64,000 nt of DNA from Leptolyngbya sp. NIES-3755 (GCA_001548435.1 AP017308.1:2985030-3049029), one strand, 5' to 3'. Counted from the stretch's first letter, positions 32,958 through 42,233 are shown. Notes: a model not told the origin generated them from the sequence alone. Made by a program: numbers and translations.

Positions 32958-34343
32958 CTAATGGGTTGTAAGCTTTGATTTTGAATGCAGCAAGAATCGC
33001 TGCCAACGCTGCATCACCACGCGCACTAGGACTGGAACTAGGATTGCGGGGCGAAACAGCACGATCGACGGTTTGATCAGATGCAAGACTTCCAGAAAGG
33101 TGCGAAACACAGAAGCGCGATCGAGGCTCAACGCCATCAACTGCTCCCAGTACCAGTTCACGAACCGCGTTGTCGCATTGATGGATTGACTTTGTGTGCT
33201 CTGATAGCGGTAGTCCATTCCGATTGCAGCCGACCATGCTTCTTGATGGGCTTTTGCTAACTGCTGCTGCAACTGATGCGTTTGTGTATCAAGGTTCCTG
33301 ATTGCATGATGCTGGAAAAATCGATCGACGGTCATTGCTTCCAGGGCTGCAACGGTCATGGCTTGCCCGTAAGTTGGATTCAGGGAGCAGGCAGCATGTC
33401 CAACCACAATGAGATGAGTCGGCAGTGAGCATTGGTCATACTGGCGCAATCGATTTTCGTTGCCGTAGTAAGCGTAAATTGGCGTGAGTGGAGTCGATCG
33501 CTCAATCATATCCGCAATGATCGGGGAGGGGAGGGTACGGGCAAAGGCTAAGAAACCTGCTTCGTTCGTGGGCGGATAATCGCGATCGCCGCCCGCTAGA
33601 CTGATAATCCAGCGATCGCCTTCGATCGGAAAGATTGCGCCGCCCCGATGCCGCTGAGGAGGTGCAGCAGGCATAAACACCATCTTCCAATCGATCGATC
33701 GATCTGCTGGAGGTTGGTAAATCCGAGCCACATAGCCGACAAACGCATTCACTTCGATTTCAGGCGGGGATTCGTATCCTAAAGCTCTCAACCAGTCCGG
33801 TGTATGAGAGGCTTTGCCGCTTGCATCCACAATCAAATCTGCGCGTAGCTCTGTGTTCGTTTCAGCATTGCGTTGATGTAGCGATACGCCAATAATTTTT
33901 TTGTGTTCTGTATCGGTTAATAATCCCCTGACGCTCGTTTCAGTCAAGAATTGCACATTGGGTAACGTAGCAACCCGACGACGAATGCTCCAATCGAGTA
34001 AATCGCGACTACAAGAGAGTAAGCTCAAATTCGAGGCAGACCGAGCCGCCCAGCCCGCAGGTGTGAGAAAGGCGAGATCGTTGAGGCTGTCTAGCTCGAT
34101 CGCACCCGCATCGATCAGTTCTGCTCTGAGTCCTGGAAATAGCGATTCTAGAATCTGTTGTCCTCTGATCATCAGGGTATGAGGAAAGCGAGAATGGGGC
34201 ACTCCTTTACGGGGAATGGGCTGATCGGGATAAGCATCCCGTTCGATAATGGTGACGCGATCGAAGTGATCTGCCAGAACTCGACCCATGAGGAGTCCTG
34301 CTAAACTACCGCCGACGATCGCTGCATGAGTTTCGGATTGCAT
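32958..34343 (-). CDS. FAD-dependent monooxygenase/oxidoreductase
   Basis: 461 residues with an N-terminal FAD-binding Rossmann motif (AAIVGGSLAGLLMGRVLADHF then TIIERD), DLIVDASGKASHTPDWL as the middle conserved block and LIVVGHAACSLNPTYGQAMT as the second FAD signature. The pattern matches group A flavoprotein hydroxylases and halogenase-like oxidoreductases. The substrate is unknown. It follows GNAT and methyltransferase genes on the same strand with gaps of 25-31 bases, a possible small biosynthetic trio. Confidence 0.85.
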   Translation of the reverse strand: MQSETHAAIVGGSLAGLLMGRVLADHFDRVTIIERDAYPDQPIPRKGVPHSRFPHTLMIRGQQILESLFPGLRAELIDAGAIELDSLNDLAFLTPAGWAARSASNLSLLSCSRDLLDWSIRRRVATLPNVQFLTETSVRGLLTDTEHKKIIGVSLHQRNAETNTELRADLIVDASGKASHTPDWLRALGYESPPEIEVNAFVGYVARIYQPPADRSIDWKMVFMPAAPPQRHRGGAIFPIEGDRWIISLAGGDRDYPPTNEAGFLAFARTLPSPIIADMIERSTPLTPIYAYYGNENRLRQYDQCSLPTHLIVVGHAACSLNPTYGQAMTVAALEAMTVDRFFQHHAIRNLDTQTHQLQQQLAKAHQEAWSAAIGMDYRYQSTQSQSINATTRFVNWYWEQLMALSLDRASVFRTFLEVLHLIKPSIVLFRPAILVPVLVRVVMQRWQRFLLHSKSKLTTH

Positions 34344-34368
34344 GATGCCCCCCTTTGATCGAATTTAA

Positions 34369-35310
34369 TTAGCGCCAATCGTCTAACACAAACACATCTG
34401 GGCGATGGTAGCCAACTTCATTGGGCTTGTGCATAACGACTCCAGTAATCTCCGTGCGAAACTGTCGATCGAGCAGGCTGCGATAGGCTGCATCATGGCT
34501 TGTATTCACACCCGCCATCAACCGCACCATCTTTTGAGAAGCTCCATACGCTTCACATCGATCGAGTAACTGTTCAAACTGTTCTCCAGCTTGTTTACCT
34601 GGGCGCACGGCTGCAAACTTGATATAACAGACTCCGCTTCCTGCTTCGCTCCCTGCCCCACAATGACAAACGGCAAATCCGGCTAGTCCCAGATCATCCC
34701 AGAGCAAAACAGTGTCTCCCAACTTTTGAGACTGCACGGCTTCAATTTCACGCGAGACATCCAATCCTGCATAAATGGCATCGGTTAGCGTTGCACACGC
34801 CTTGAGACACGCGGATTGTTCCTGTGCATCGAGTTGAGAATATCTCGTTCCAGGTAAATCTTGCTGAACTGCCTGAATCGGCTTCGCCATCACAAAGGTG
34901 AGAAAGCGAGGATAAAAGCCAAACTTCTGATAGAGGGCATGGTGCTTCGGACTATTGGGAAAAGTAAACAAGCCAGCCTGTTGAGTTCCCCACTGAGCAA
35001 ACTGATCGATCGCAGGTTCAATCAACCGTTGAGCAATGCCTCGTTCCCAAAAGTCGGGGTGAACCGTGAGCGGTCCAAACGTACCAACGCTACCCCAACA
35101 GGTTGCAATGTTAGAGCCAACCAGTTTTCCATCGACCTCAGCCGCAAATGCTGCTTTAGGATTGATGTGCCATCGCGGTTGAATGTACTGTGCATCACCC
35201 CCAAAATCTGTGGGTTGAGGCAATCCAATAAACGTCCCGAAAGCAAGCCGAAAAACATGATCAGCCAGGGGAAGTTCGTTTTCTTGAAGGGGGCGAATTG
35301 AGAGGTTCAT
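34369..35310 (-). CDS. GNAT acetyltransferase, two-domain
   Basis: 313 residues from the ATG at 35310, which has CAGGAAG eight bases upstream. The N-terminal GNAT domain contains FGPLTVHPDFWERGIAQRLIEPAID, the acetyl-CoA loop. The C-terminal half (VCYIKFAAVRPGKQAGEQFEQLL, then LMAGVNTSHDAAYRSLL) reads as a second, degenerate GNAT module. Middle member of the oxidoreductase/GNAT/methyltransferase trio; substrate unknown. Confidence 0.78.
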   Translation of the reverse strand: MNLSIRPLQENELPLADHVFRLAFGTFIGLPQPTDFGGDAQYIQPRWHINPKAAFAAEVDGKLVGSNIATCWGSVGTFGPLTVHPDFWERGIAQRLIEPAIDQFAQWGTQQAGLFTFPNSPKHHALYQKFGFYPRFLTFVMAKPIQAVQQDLPGTRYSQLDAQEQSACLKACATLTDAIYAGLDVSREIEAVQSQKLGDTVLLWDDLGLAGFAVCHCGAGSEAGSGVCYIKFAAVRPGKQAGEQFEQLLDRCEAYGASQKMVRLMAGVNTSHDAAYRSLLDRQFRTEITGVVMHKPNEVGYHRPDVFVLDDWR

Positions 35311-35341
35311 AAGCAGCACTTCCTGTGATTGGTGAAATGGA

Positions 35342-36361
35342 TTAATGGGGTTTCATCGCGAGAATCAGCGGTGATGGACCCGGAGCTTCGATAGTCCGCG
35401 CATTGATAAAACCAATTTGAGTCAGCCAACTATTGATTTCACCAAACGAGTAGGTGTCTCCCTCCTCGGAATTTACCAACATATTGACCGCGAAAATCGC
35501 GGCGTTAGCGGGTCCCGTCCGATCGTCATTCATCAGCCATTCCGCGATCGCGATCGTTCCACCCGGCGCTAATGCCTCAAATACTTTCTTCAGCAATTGA
35601 CGGCTCCGAATTTCTCCTTCACTATGCAAAATATGTCCCAGTATGGCGAGATCATAGGCTGTTCCGAAATCCGTCGTAAGCAGATCCCCAGCAATGCACT
35701 TCACGCGATCGCTCAATCCCAAACGATCAATATTTCCTTGAGTCACAGGAATTACACCTGCCCAATCGATCGCGCTCACATAGACTTGGGGAGATGCTTG
35801 CGCGATCGTAATTCCCCAAACGCCTGCTCCTGCCGCCAAATCGAGCACACGCATTGAAGATTGTGTCTGAGCCACCTGCAACACTTCAGCGAGTACTTGC
35901 GCCGCTGGATAGCTCAGCGGAAAAATATCATTGACGAACTGCTGAAAGAACTCAGTCCCCACTGCTTCGTGATTGACTGCCATTGCAGGCTTGCCCGTGC
36001 GGACAATTTCAGTTAGCTCCAACCATTTGGGGAGTAGTTGGTGACTGGTATGGCGAAACAGCCCCCCCTGAAAACTCGGTTTTGTACTGACCAAAAAAGC
36101 GGCACTTTCAGGAGTGAGCTTGTATTGCTGTTCTGCATCTCTAGCTAAAAATTCTAGAGCAACTAACGCATCCAATAAAATTCTTAATCCACGAATCGAG
36201 GCTCCAGTTGCTTGACTCAGTTGCTCGACAGTTTTCGCACCTTCATCTAAAACATCAAAGACACGATGTTCGATCGCGGCTTCGATCATTAAAGGGGGTG
36301 CATAGCCAAACACAAATTGCATTAAACGATCCGGTGTCACAGGTGAATGAGTCGTTTGCAT
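35342..36361 (-). CDS. SAM-dependent O-methyltransferase-like protein
   Basis: 339 residues. An N-terminal winged-helix dimerisation domain (VEQLSQATGASIRGLRILLDALVALEFL) is followed by a class I methyltransferase fold with SAM motif MRVLDLAAGAGVWGITIAQ and downstream GTIAIAEWLMNDDRTGP. This arrangement is typical of plant-type/acetylserotonin-like O-methyltransferases used in secondary metabolism. First gene of the trio; a 31-codon ORF in a hairpin lies upstream. Confidence 0.85.
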   Translation of the reverse strand: MQTTHSPVTPDRLMQFVFGYAPPLMIEAAIEHRVFDVLDEGAKTVEQLSQATGASIRGLRILLDALVALEFLARDAEQQYKLTPESAAFLVSTKPSFQGGLFRHTSHQLLPKWLELTEIVRTGKPAMAVNHEAVGTEFFQQFVNDIFPLSYPAAQVLAEVLQVAQTQSSMRVLDLAAGAGVWGITIAQASPQVYVSAIDWAGVIPVTQGNIDRLGLSDRVKCIAGDLLTTDFGTAYDLAILGHILHSEGEIRSRQLLKKVFEALAPGGTIAIAEWLMNDDRTGPANAAIFAVNMLVNSEEGDTYSFGEINSWLTQIGFINARTIEAPGPSPLILAMKPH

Positions 36362-36433
36362 TGCCTTGCTCCCTCAATCTAGTTTGACTCTTTGCGAAGA
36401 ACAGTTTTCAGCATAGGGAACTCAATAAATCTT

Positions 36434-36529
36434 TTAGATGTTTAATCCCACTTGTTGAGCAATCTCTGAGATCAAATCTTTGTTCATGGCAACCTCATTA
36501 GAATTGTCGAAACTCACTGAGGTTGCCAT
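36434..36529 (-). CDS. Possible 31-residue peptide
   Basis: A short frame that opens MATSVSFDNSNEVAMNKDLI and ends QQVGLNI. Both in-frame ATGs lie within the arms of a 12-base inverted repeat, so one start sits at the hairpin's edge. No convincing ribosome site precedes the first ATG. It lies 72 bases upstream of the methyltransferase gene on the same strand. It could be a leader peptide, a precursor, or chance. Confidence 0.3.
   Translation of the reverse strand: MATSVSFDNSNEVAMNKDLISEIAQQVGLNI
36486..36529. repeat. Inverted repeat upstream of the methyltransferase
   Basis: ATGGCAACCTCA (36486-36497) and TGAGGTTGCCAT (36518-36529) form a perfect 12-base stem with a 20-base loop. It has no T-run on either side, so it is more likely a regulatory RNA structure or a protein-binding site than a terminator. 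Confidence 0.6.
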
Positions 36530-36560
36530 AACCGTTTGGAATGGATCTTGCCTAAACCGA

Positions 36561-38132
36561 TCAATGAATAACGGGCGAAGTACCAGAACCAAAGCTTAAA
36601 TCAAAATCAATCTCTGAGACGCTTCCACGACCAGAAGGATTTTTTCTGTTGAGAAGCGCTGAAGTGCCTGTGATACTGGCATCGCGATCGACGCGATCGA
36701 CGACGATGTTGGGGCGATCGATTGAGCGAACTGGGTTTGACACAGAAGGACTCGATCGTCCAATGCGTCTAGGGGGTAAAGGTTGTGGATTCAACTCAGT
36801 CCTAGACGGATTAGTACTCGGCAGCCCTGCCACAGAAGGAATTTTTCCCTCAGAAACCAGATCTCCGGGGTTGATGAGAGGGGGTTGTATCTTAATCCAA
36901 CCCGACCAGTTGCTAGGGAGTGCAGATCCAACAACCAAAGTGCTACCGACCCAGTTTGTTGGAGAACCAGTTGCTTCCAACCGCAAACCAATGTCATAAG
37001 GTAAACCGCTCAATGTATAGTGACATTCATAGCTACTGTTGGTTTCACGAAACACCGGGGGTGGAATCAATTGACCAATGTTTCGTTTCATTGGAGGTTC
37101 AAACGTCATCGGCTGAGATTCAGCACTTTGAACAGAAGCTGAAATCTTTAAGAAGCTACAATCTCGACTCGCTGGATATCCTTTATCTTTTGCCCAACGT
37201 ACAGCGCCCGTAATCGTTCCTAGCCCGTTGTAGACTGCATCAGGCGGATAAAGCGTGGTTGAGATCACCAATCTGCCATCAGCAATGGTCGCGTAGAGAT
37301 GAGTCGTTCCGTGACTAGAAGCACCTTGAATCAACTGAGTAATCTTGTTGAAACTGTCGCTGCTCAATTCCGCCAGCGATCGATTCACCGTCTTGGTAAT
37401 GTCTATCTTCGTGGCGTTGATGTTCCGTTCTACTTCAGCTTTGAAATCAGGACCACCTAGAAAATCAATCAGTGACCCGATCGCTTTGATCACTTCTCCA
37501 GAAGCATTTTTGGCATCGACTTTAGCATTGGAAACCTTTACAGCCAATTCATCTGCCCGGAGCGATTCGCCCAAATTAGGGACGGTCATGACCATCTTGA
37601 GTTCCAGATCGTAAGTGACCTCCAAAGCTGGATCAGCGTACTTCCCGACACCAATTCCCAAGGCAATATCAGGAGTCGTAGAATGCGCTCTGATGGTATT
37701 GCCGCGAAAGATGAGTTTGAGTCCGATTTTGTTGTTTCCTAGATCGATCGCTCTCATTTCGCTCAGAGAAGCCATATTGGGATCAATGTCATAAAGCGTC
37801 ATTCCCTCTTTAAATTCCCTGTGTAGTCCCTCTTTCAGTTTTTGAGAGGTGACTCCTTTGCCAACTTCATTCCATGCAGTGTTAATCGCACTCGCAAGTA
37901 AGTCTGGACTATTGAGAAATGTTGTCGGTTTTGTTGTTGCTGTTCTGGGGTCAAACGTATTTGCTGTGACTTTCACACCGCCCGGAAAATTATCAATGTA
38001 GCCTTCCTGATCTGCCCTAGCAGGCATGATCGTGACCAAAGATCCAAATCCAAATAAGGTGAACAAAGCTAGATTTGCTTGCCATCTTCTTAAATGCTCG
38101 TTTGATTGACTAGGCAAAGTCCGTCTCAGCAT
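36561..38132 (-). CDS. Secreted protein of unknown function
   Basis: 523 residues with GGAGGAATT before the ATG. A Sec-type signal (LALFTLFGFGSLVTIMPARA) ends at a plausible ARA cleavage site. The mature protein has a beta-rich part (YADPALEVTYDLELKMVMTV) and an amphipathic helical part (FKAEVERNINATKIDITKTV). The C-terminal ~110 residues are low-complexity, Pro/Ser/Arg-rich, with NPQPLPPR. I recognise no catalytic family. The next gene upstream is the AraC regulator, on the same strand, ending 178 bases away. Confidence 0.7.
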   Translation of the reverse strand: MLRRTLPSQSNEHLRRWQANLALFTLFGFGSLVTIMPARADQEGYIDNFPGGVKVTANTFDPRTATTKPTTFLNSPDLLASAINTAWNEVGKGVTSQKLKEGLHREFKEGMTLYDIDPNMASLSEMRAIDLGNNKIGLKLIFRGNTIRAHSTTPDIALGIGVGKYADPALEVTYDLELKMVMTVPNLGESLRADELAVKVSNAKVDAKNASGEVIKAIGSLIDFLGGPDFKAEVERNINATKIDITKTVNRSLAELSSDSFNKITQLIQGASSHGTTHLYATIADGRLVISTTLYPPDAVYNGLGTITGAVRWAKDKGYPASRDCSFLKISASVQSAESQPMTFEPPMKRNIGQLIPPPVFRETNSSYECHYTLSGLPYDIGLRLEATGSPTNWVGSTLVVGSALPSNWSGWIKIQPPLINPGDLVSEGKIPSVAGLPSTNPSRTELNPQPLPPRRIGRSSPSVSNPVRSIDRPNIVVDRVDRDASITGTSALLNRKNPSGRGSVSEIDFDLSFGSGTSPVIH

Positions 38133-38309
38133 AATTCCTCCTTCTGTGTGCTGGACAAATTAAGAAGTGTTCACTAATCGTGGTTTACGATCAAGGCATG
38201 ATGAATATGCAGAGAGCTTCATCACACTGTTTGTATCAATCTCACTTCTCTCCATCTCTCAATCGTATAAACCGTTACCTTGATGTATCTTTTAAGTTTT
38301 TGCGATTTT

Positions 38310-39206
38310 TTATCGATTCTTGCGCTGTTCGAGAATCATTCTAGGTGTGACACCGAACGATCGCTTAATATGCACATTCAGATGCGCTTGATTGGCAAAT
38401 CCGACTTGCTGAGCAATATCGGCGATCGAATCTTGACCTGCTAATAGTAAAGATTTCGCTCGTTCAACTCGCTGTTGAATCACAAATTGATGCGGTGACA
38501 TTCCAGTGGATTGCTTGAACAATCTTGCAAAGTAATGTGGACTGAGATGAGCGATCGCAGCGAGTTCTGCTAGACCCAATTCTTGATCCAGATGAGCATG
38601 AATATACTCAATCACTTGGCGGAGTCTATACAGTGATAATCCGTCTGCATACTGTTTGTACTCTAGCTTTCGGTGACCGTAATGTTGAAGCAGATGAACC
38701 GATAACATTGCCGCAGTGGTTTCTGCATACAAACGGCTTCCAGTTGGATTCTGTTTTAGCACAGAGATCAGCGACAAACCGAGTTGATGCACTAACGGAT
38801 CAGGTGTGGCAAATTGCGGAGCTAGCTCGACTGAACTACAATTCGTCGCATCCTCGCTCACTTGAGCAAATAGAGATGGAGAAAGTTCGATCGCGATCAT
38901 CTCAAAGTCAGTAGTCCACCGAGCAGCCTGCTCGATGTTTGCAGGAACAATCATCATCTCGCCGGGAGCGATCGCTTGTTGCCGAGTCACACCGTCGATC
39001 GTGGAGTTGATCAACGCCGAACTCGGAAGAACGATCAGAGTATGCAAGGGCAAACACGCATTCGGCATTTCGTGCGGAGGCTGGAGTAGATGAACTAGCT
39101 CAATATTTTGCCAATGACTGGGACTACTCATCAAAAGCGGTGAACGGGGGTTTGAAGCAACCAGTTCAACACCTGTACGAATGACTGATGCACGGTTGGA
39201 TGACAT
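38310..39206 (-). CDS. AraC-family transcriptional regulator
   Basis: 298 residues from the ATG at 39206. An N-terminal cupin-like sensing part (about 20-150) precedes two helix-turn-helix motifs: LGLAELAAIAHLSPHYFARLFKQSTG and IADIAQQVGFANQAHLNVHIKRSFGVTP. A diverged copy of the last 81 bases of this gene region occurs at 41566-41646. Likely controls neighbouring genes; the target is not shown by the sequence. Confidence 0.9.
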   Translation of the reverse strand: MSSNRASVIRTGVELVASNPRSPLLMSSPSHWQNIELVHLLQPPHEMPNACLPLHTLIVLPSSALINSTIDGVTRQQAIAPGEMMIVPANIEQAARWTTDFEMIAIELSPSLFAQVSEDATNCSSVELAPQFATPDPLVHQLGLSLISVLKQNPTGSRLYAETTAAMLSVHLLQHYGHRKLEYKQYADGLSLYRLRQVIEYIHAHLDQELGLAELAAIAHLSPHYFARLFKQSTGMSPHQFVIQQRVERAKSLLLAGQDSIADIAQQVGFANQAHLNVHIKRSFGVTPRMILEQRKNR

Positions 39207-39395
39207 AATAAATTCACCATTGAGCAAGGACTAAAAATGTTCGAGTGTCAGTGTAGAGTTCTGCAACACAATGAGACAGCGTTGCTTCGACAATCAGCAA
39301 TCTTGCCTATTCTTTGTATACTGCTAAACCTCGCTTCAGTCAACACGATCGCGCTGAGTGCCGAAAAACTAGGCTTTCTCGATTCATCTGCCTTG

Positions 39396-39949
39396 CTATA
39401 GCTTGCTTAAAAATCGGGACTTAAGAAACTTGGCGTTAAATTGCTCGATCGGGGTGAGTTGGTTTATTCTTGCTGTCTTAAATTCTGCCGTAGAGTAACG
39501 CGGACAGTACCAAGATTGCTGCTTGAACACGGATTCGAGAATGTTGTTATAGAAAATTAATCCTTTACGGGCATAGATGGAGTGATACAGGATGAATAGC
39601 ATTTGCTGATCTACAGCTTGAATGTCTGCTTCGGTGATTTGTCGATCGGACAACCACGAGTAATCGACCTGAAACAGGTGGTCGAAGTCGTGCTGAGACG
39701 GATGGTAGTCTTGCGTTTCCAACAAATCATAAGGTGGCAAAAAGTCTTCGTCAAAGTAGAGCAGACTGTACCCTGTGCCGTTTCCCTGCTGCTCTAGATA
39801 AGCGCCCACACCATCGCCTAAGCAAATCGTTGCTGTGGATGACCCTCCTATTTCCGTCAAACTATCGACTTTAATTTGAACTGGGCAAGGATATTGAAAC
39901 AAAAATTCAAACCAGCCTTTCGCATCAATCCCCGGAGAGGCAGACAATC
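39396..39949 (-). pseudogene. YARHG-like domain protein, 3' part (split by IS)
   Basis: The larger piece of a gene whose 5' end is at 41127-41316. Deleting the IS and one CAGACAATC restores 244 codons. The N-terminal half (IKVDSLTEIGGSSTATICLGDG) is unassigned. The C-terminal part (LFILYHSIYARKGLIFYNN and WYCPRYSTAEF, then LTPIEQFNAKFL) resembles the YARHG domain, an extracellular peptidoglycan-linked module of unknown function. No signal peptide is obvious in the restored N-terminus. Confidence 0.75.
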
Positions 39950-40017
39950 GGGAGCGTGTCACCTTCTGAGGAGAAAAATGAGAATAAAGGAAACCGATTC
40001 CTGAAGAGGTTCCCGCG

Positions 40018-40227
40018 ATGACTCCTGAAGACCAACAAGCGCTGAATGCCCATGTTCAAGCGATTGCAAAAATCTTGTACAACGATGCTGACAAAAGCCA
40101 GATAACGAATTTGGCAGAAATCGAAGCGATGGTGCGAACTCAAGTGCAACAGCACGTCACACCAGGATTAGGGAGTTTTTTATCACAGCAGTTACCGCCA
40201 CAACTGAAGGCTACCCGCGACGGTTGA
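40018..40227 (+). CDS. IS transposase, ORF1 (copy 2)
   Basis: 69 residues, identical to the ORF1 of copies 1 and 3. The slip heptamer TTTTTTA is at 40176-40182, phased as AG T TTT TTA in this frame. It overlaps ORF2 by four bases. Confidence 0.85.
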   Translation: MTPEDQQALNAHVQAIAKILYNDADKSQITNLAEIEAMVRTQVQQHVTPGLGSFLSQQLPPQLKATRDG

Positions 40228-41117
40228 AAAGTATCTTAGGAGAACTGCAATTGACGAGTGAACAAGCGACACGATTAGGGGTATCTGCGAGAAGCCAAAT
40301 GAGTCCTTACTTGGAAGCGTGCTGTTTGAGAGCGAGTGCAACGGTTTCCTATGCCCGCGCAGAACGAGACATCGCGGTGTATACAGGAATGCGCGTCAGC
40401 GCCAAAACGCAACAACGATTAGTCCAGCGACAACCGTGGGAAGAACTTGAACCCGAAGCGCCAGAGCCGATTCTGGAAATCAGTATTGATGGCGGCAATG
40501 TGAAGTTAACCAGTGGCACTCAAGACGAACCGGACTGGCGACAGTACAAAGCCGTTCGCATCAATGGCAAGGGAGAAAGTCGAGCTTGGTTTCAGGACAA
40601 TGAGGCATTGGTCGCAACAGTGAGCGCGCGTCCGATGGCAGAGGTCGTTGTCTGTCTGGGCGATGGACACGACGGCATCTGGAACTTGCATCAGCAGATC
40701 GTCGCGTTGAGCGAGCAACGGATTGAGATTCTCGATTGGTATCATCTCAAGGAGAACTTGTTCAAGTTATCGAGCGACGAAATCGACCGAGAACAGATAG
40801 AAGCTCAGTTATGGAAAGGAGATGTGAGCGCTGCTCTAGCCCAATTAGCGGCGTGTCCCTCCGATGAGGCAGAGCGGTTTTGCAACTATCTGCTGAAGCA
40901 TCAACATCGGATTGTGAACTACGACTACTACGCGGCTGAGGAGCTATGTTCGATTGGGTCAGGAGCCGTGGAATCGTTGGTCAAACAAATTGATCAACGG
41001 TTGCAGATTGTTGGAGGTCGGTGGAAAGCGGAGCATATTCCGAAAGTGCTGGCACAACGCTGTGCTTATCTCAATGAGCAACTGAATCCCACGACATCTA
41101 TTCTCTCAAGAAGGTGA
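40224..41117 (+). CDS. IS transposase, ORF2 (copy 2)
   Basis: 297 residues from a TTG at 40224, or part of a 366-residue frameshift fusion. It is identical in sequence to the other two copies, including DGHDGIWN and DWYHLKENLF, so all three elements appear intact. Confidence 0.92.
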   Translation: MKSILGELQLTSEQATRLGVSARSQMSPYLEACCLRASATVSYARAERDIAVYTGMRVSAKTQQRLVQRQPWEELEPEAPEPILEISIDGGNVKLTSGTQDEPDWRQYKAVRINGKGESRAWFQDNEALVATVSARPMAEVVVCLGDGHDGIWNLHQQIVALSEQRIEILDWYHLKENLFKLSSDEIDREQIEAQLWKGDVSAALAQLAACPSDEAERFCNYLLKHQHRIVNYDYYAAEELCSIGSGAVESLVKQIDQRLQIVGGRWKAEHIPKVLAQRCAYLNEQLNPTTSILSRR

Positions 41118-41126
41118 CACGCTCCC

Positions 41127-41316
41127 CAGACAATCCTTTTACTTGGTCATCGACAAACGTAATTTTGAAGGTTTCATTCTGGGGAAGATCTGGAAATTTC
41201 TGCCTTAGCAGGTTGGTGGAGAAGTTTAGTGTGATCGGCTGTTCACCATGTAGCTGCGGCAAACCCCAGTAAGCGACGATCGTGGCTAAAGATTGATTAA
41301 AGATATTTCGTCCCAT
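41127..41316 (-). pseudogene. YARHG-like domain protein, 5' part
   Basis: Starts MGRNIFNQSLATIVAYWGLP with AAAAGGAG before the ATG at 41316, and reads 63 codons to the IS boundary (TFVDDQVKGLS). It joins in frame to ASPGIDAKGWFEF in the 3' part. The last residues of the apparent ORF (ERVTFLRE) are IS sequence. Confidence 0.75.
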
Positions 41317-41565
41317 ATTAAAGGACTCCTTTTATTGAAACTGATGCCCGCTCAATTCATCGTACATAAAGGGCATGATTGCTTCCTCGCTCTGAGATTC
41401 TGAAAAACTATTCAACGAACAACCATTCCTCCAATGAGCGGATCGGAGTCTTCAATCATGGTTCCACCGCTCACTTGAGAAAGTATTGATCACACGATCG
41501 AGATAATACCTATCTTTTGGCTTCATGCTGCACTACTCTCAGCATAGGAGGCGTTAGATTGGTTG
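41317..41565. other. Decayed intergenic region with possible peptide remnant
   Basis: No intact gene. On the minus strand, 41412-41489 reads ILSQVSGGTMIEDSDPLIGG then MVVR and a stop, resembling the tail of a double-glycine precursor. A TGA two codons upstream removes any start. A different frame opens MKPKDRYYLDRVIN 40 bases earlier, so a single indel may have broken a peptide gene. The rest shows nothing recognisable. Confidence 0.35.
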
Positions 41566-41646
41566 ATCTTTTAAATTCTTGCGATTTTTTATCGATTCTT
41601 GCGCTGTTCGAGAATTATTCTAGGTGTGACACCGAACGATCGTTTA
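41566..41646 (-). pseudogene. Fragment of an AraC-family gene 3' end
   Basis: 81 bases matching 38287-38367 with four differences. It encodes KRSFGVTPRIILEQRKNR and a stop, against KRSFGVTPRMILEQRKNR in the intact regulator. It is a remnant of a duplicated AraC gene; the rest of the copy is missing. Confidence 0.85.
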
Positions 41647-41651
41647 TGTAC

Positions 41652-42233
41652 TCAAAAAAAGCATTGGACGGGAAATTTTTCAGTGATGAGCATGGTTGGA
41701 CGAGTATTGTAGAAGAGGCGATAAGTTCGAGACATCAGGAAATCTTGGCGATCGATCTGGAAAAAATGAGCGCGTTGACCAGCAGGTTCCTGATTCATCT
41801 CTAGGAGTTCCTTAAAGGTTTCGATCCTGTACTTCAGCAATAGTTTCCCTAACGGTGTTTGCGTTTCAATGAGTTCCCGTTTAAAGCAATGGGGCAAACG
41901 GTCAAAGACAAGTATCACTTCAGCGTAGACAAACACTTTGCGGCTATCCTGCCCTTGTAGTAGGATGCTGCGATGGATTACTTTACTGCCTTGCTCAAGG
42001 TCTAATGCTGGAATATCTTCGGTTGTAATGTGCGATCGCTCCGACAGTTTCACAAGTTGAATTCTCTCTAGTAAGTAAGCTTCTAGCAAGTGCGTCAAAG
42101 TCCCATCGGTCGTGAGCAGCATTCTTTGAACTGGAGCTAGCGTTGATAGATTGATGGAGTCCTTATCCTGCTGTAGCTTAGAAAATTCAAAGAATTGCTT
42201 GAGGTCTAGCTCACTCAATTGTTGTGTTAGCAT
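41652..42233 (-). CDS. DUF98/chorismate-lyase-like protein
   Basis: 193 residues from the ATG at 42233 (AGGA upstream). The layout matches the DUF98 (UbiC-like) fold: LAPVQRMLLTTDGTLTHLLEAYLLERIQL, a central GSKVIHRSILLQGQDSRKV and VFVYAEVILVFDRL, then GKLLLKYRIETFKELLEM. In cyanobacteria the housekeeping relative makes 4-hydroxybenzoate from chorismate for plastoquinone; this copy sits in an unusual cluster and may be a paralogue with another acid product. Catalytic residues were not individually checked. Confidence 0.65.
   Translation of the reverse strand: MLTQQLSELDLKQFFEFSKLQQDKDSINLSTLAPVQRMLLTTDGTLTHLLEAYLLERIQLVKLSERSHITTEDIPALDLEQGSKVIHRSILLQGQDSRKVFVYAEVILVFDRLPHCFKRELIETQTPLGKLLLKYRIETFKELLEMNQEPAGQRAHFFQIDRQDFLMSRTYRLFYNTRPTMLITEKFPVQCFF

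Larger units (their letters stand above)
39950..41126 (+). mobile_element. ISKra4-like insertion sequence, copy 2
   Basis: 1,177 bp, same termini and transposases as copy 1, in the opposite orientation. The 9-base target duplication is CAGACAATC (39941-39949 and 41127-41135). It interrupts the YARHG-like gene. Confidence 0.95.
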
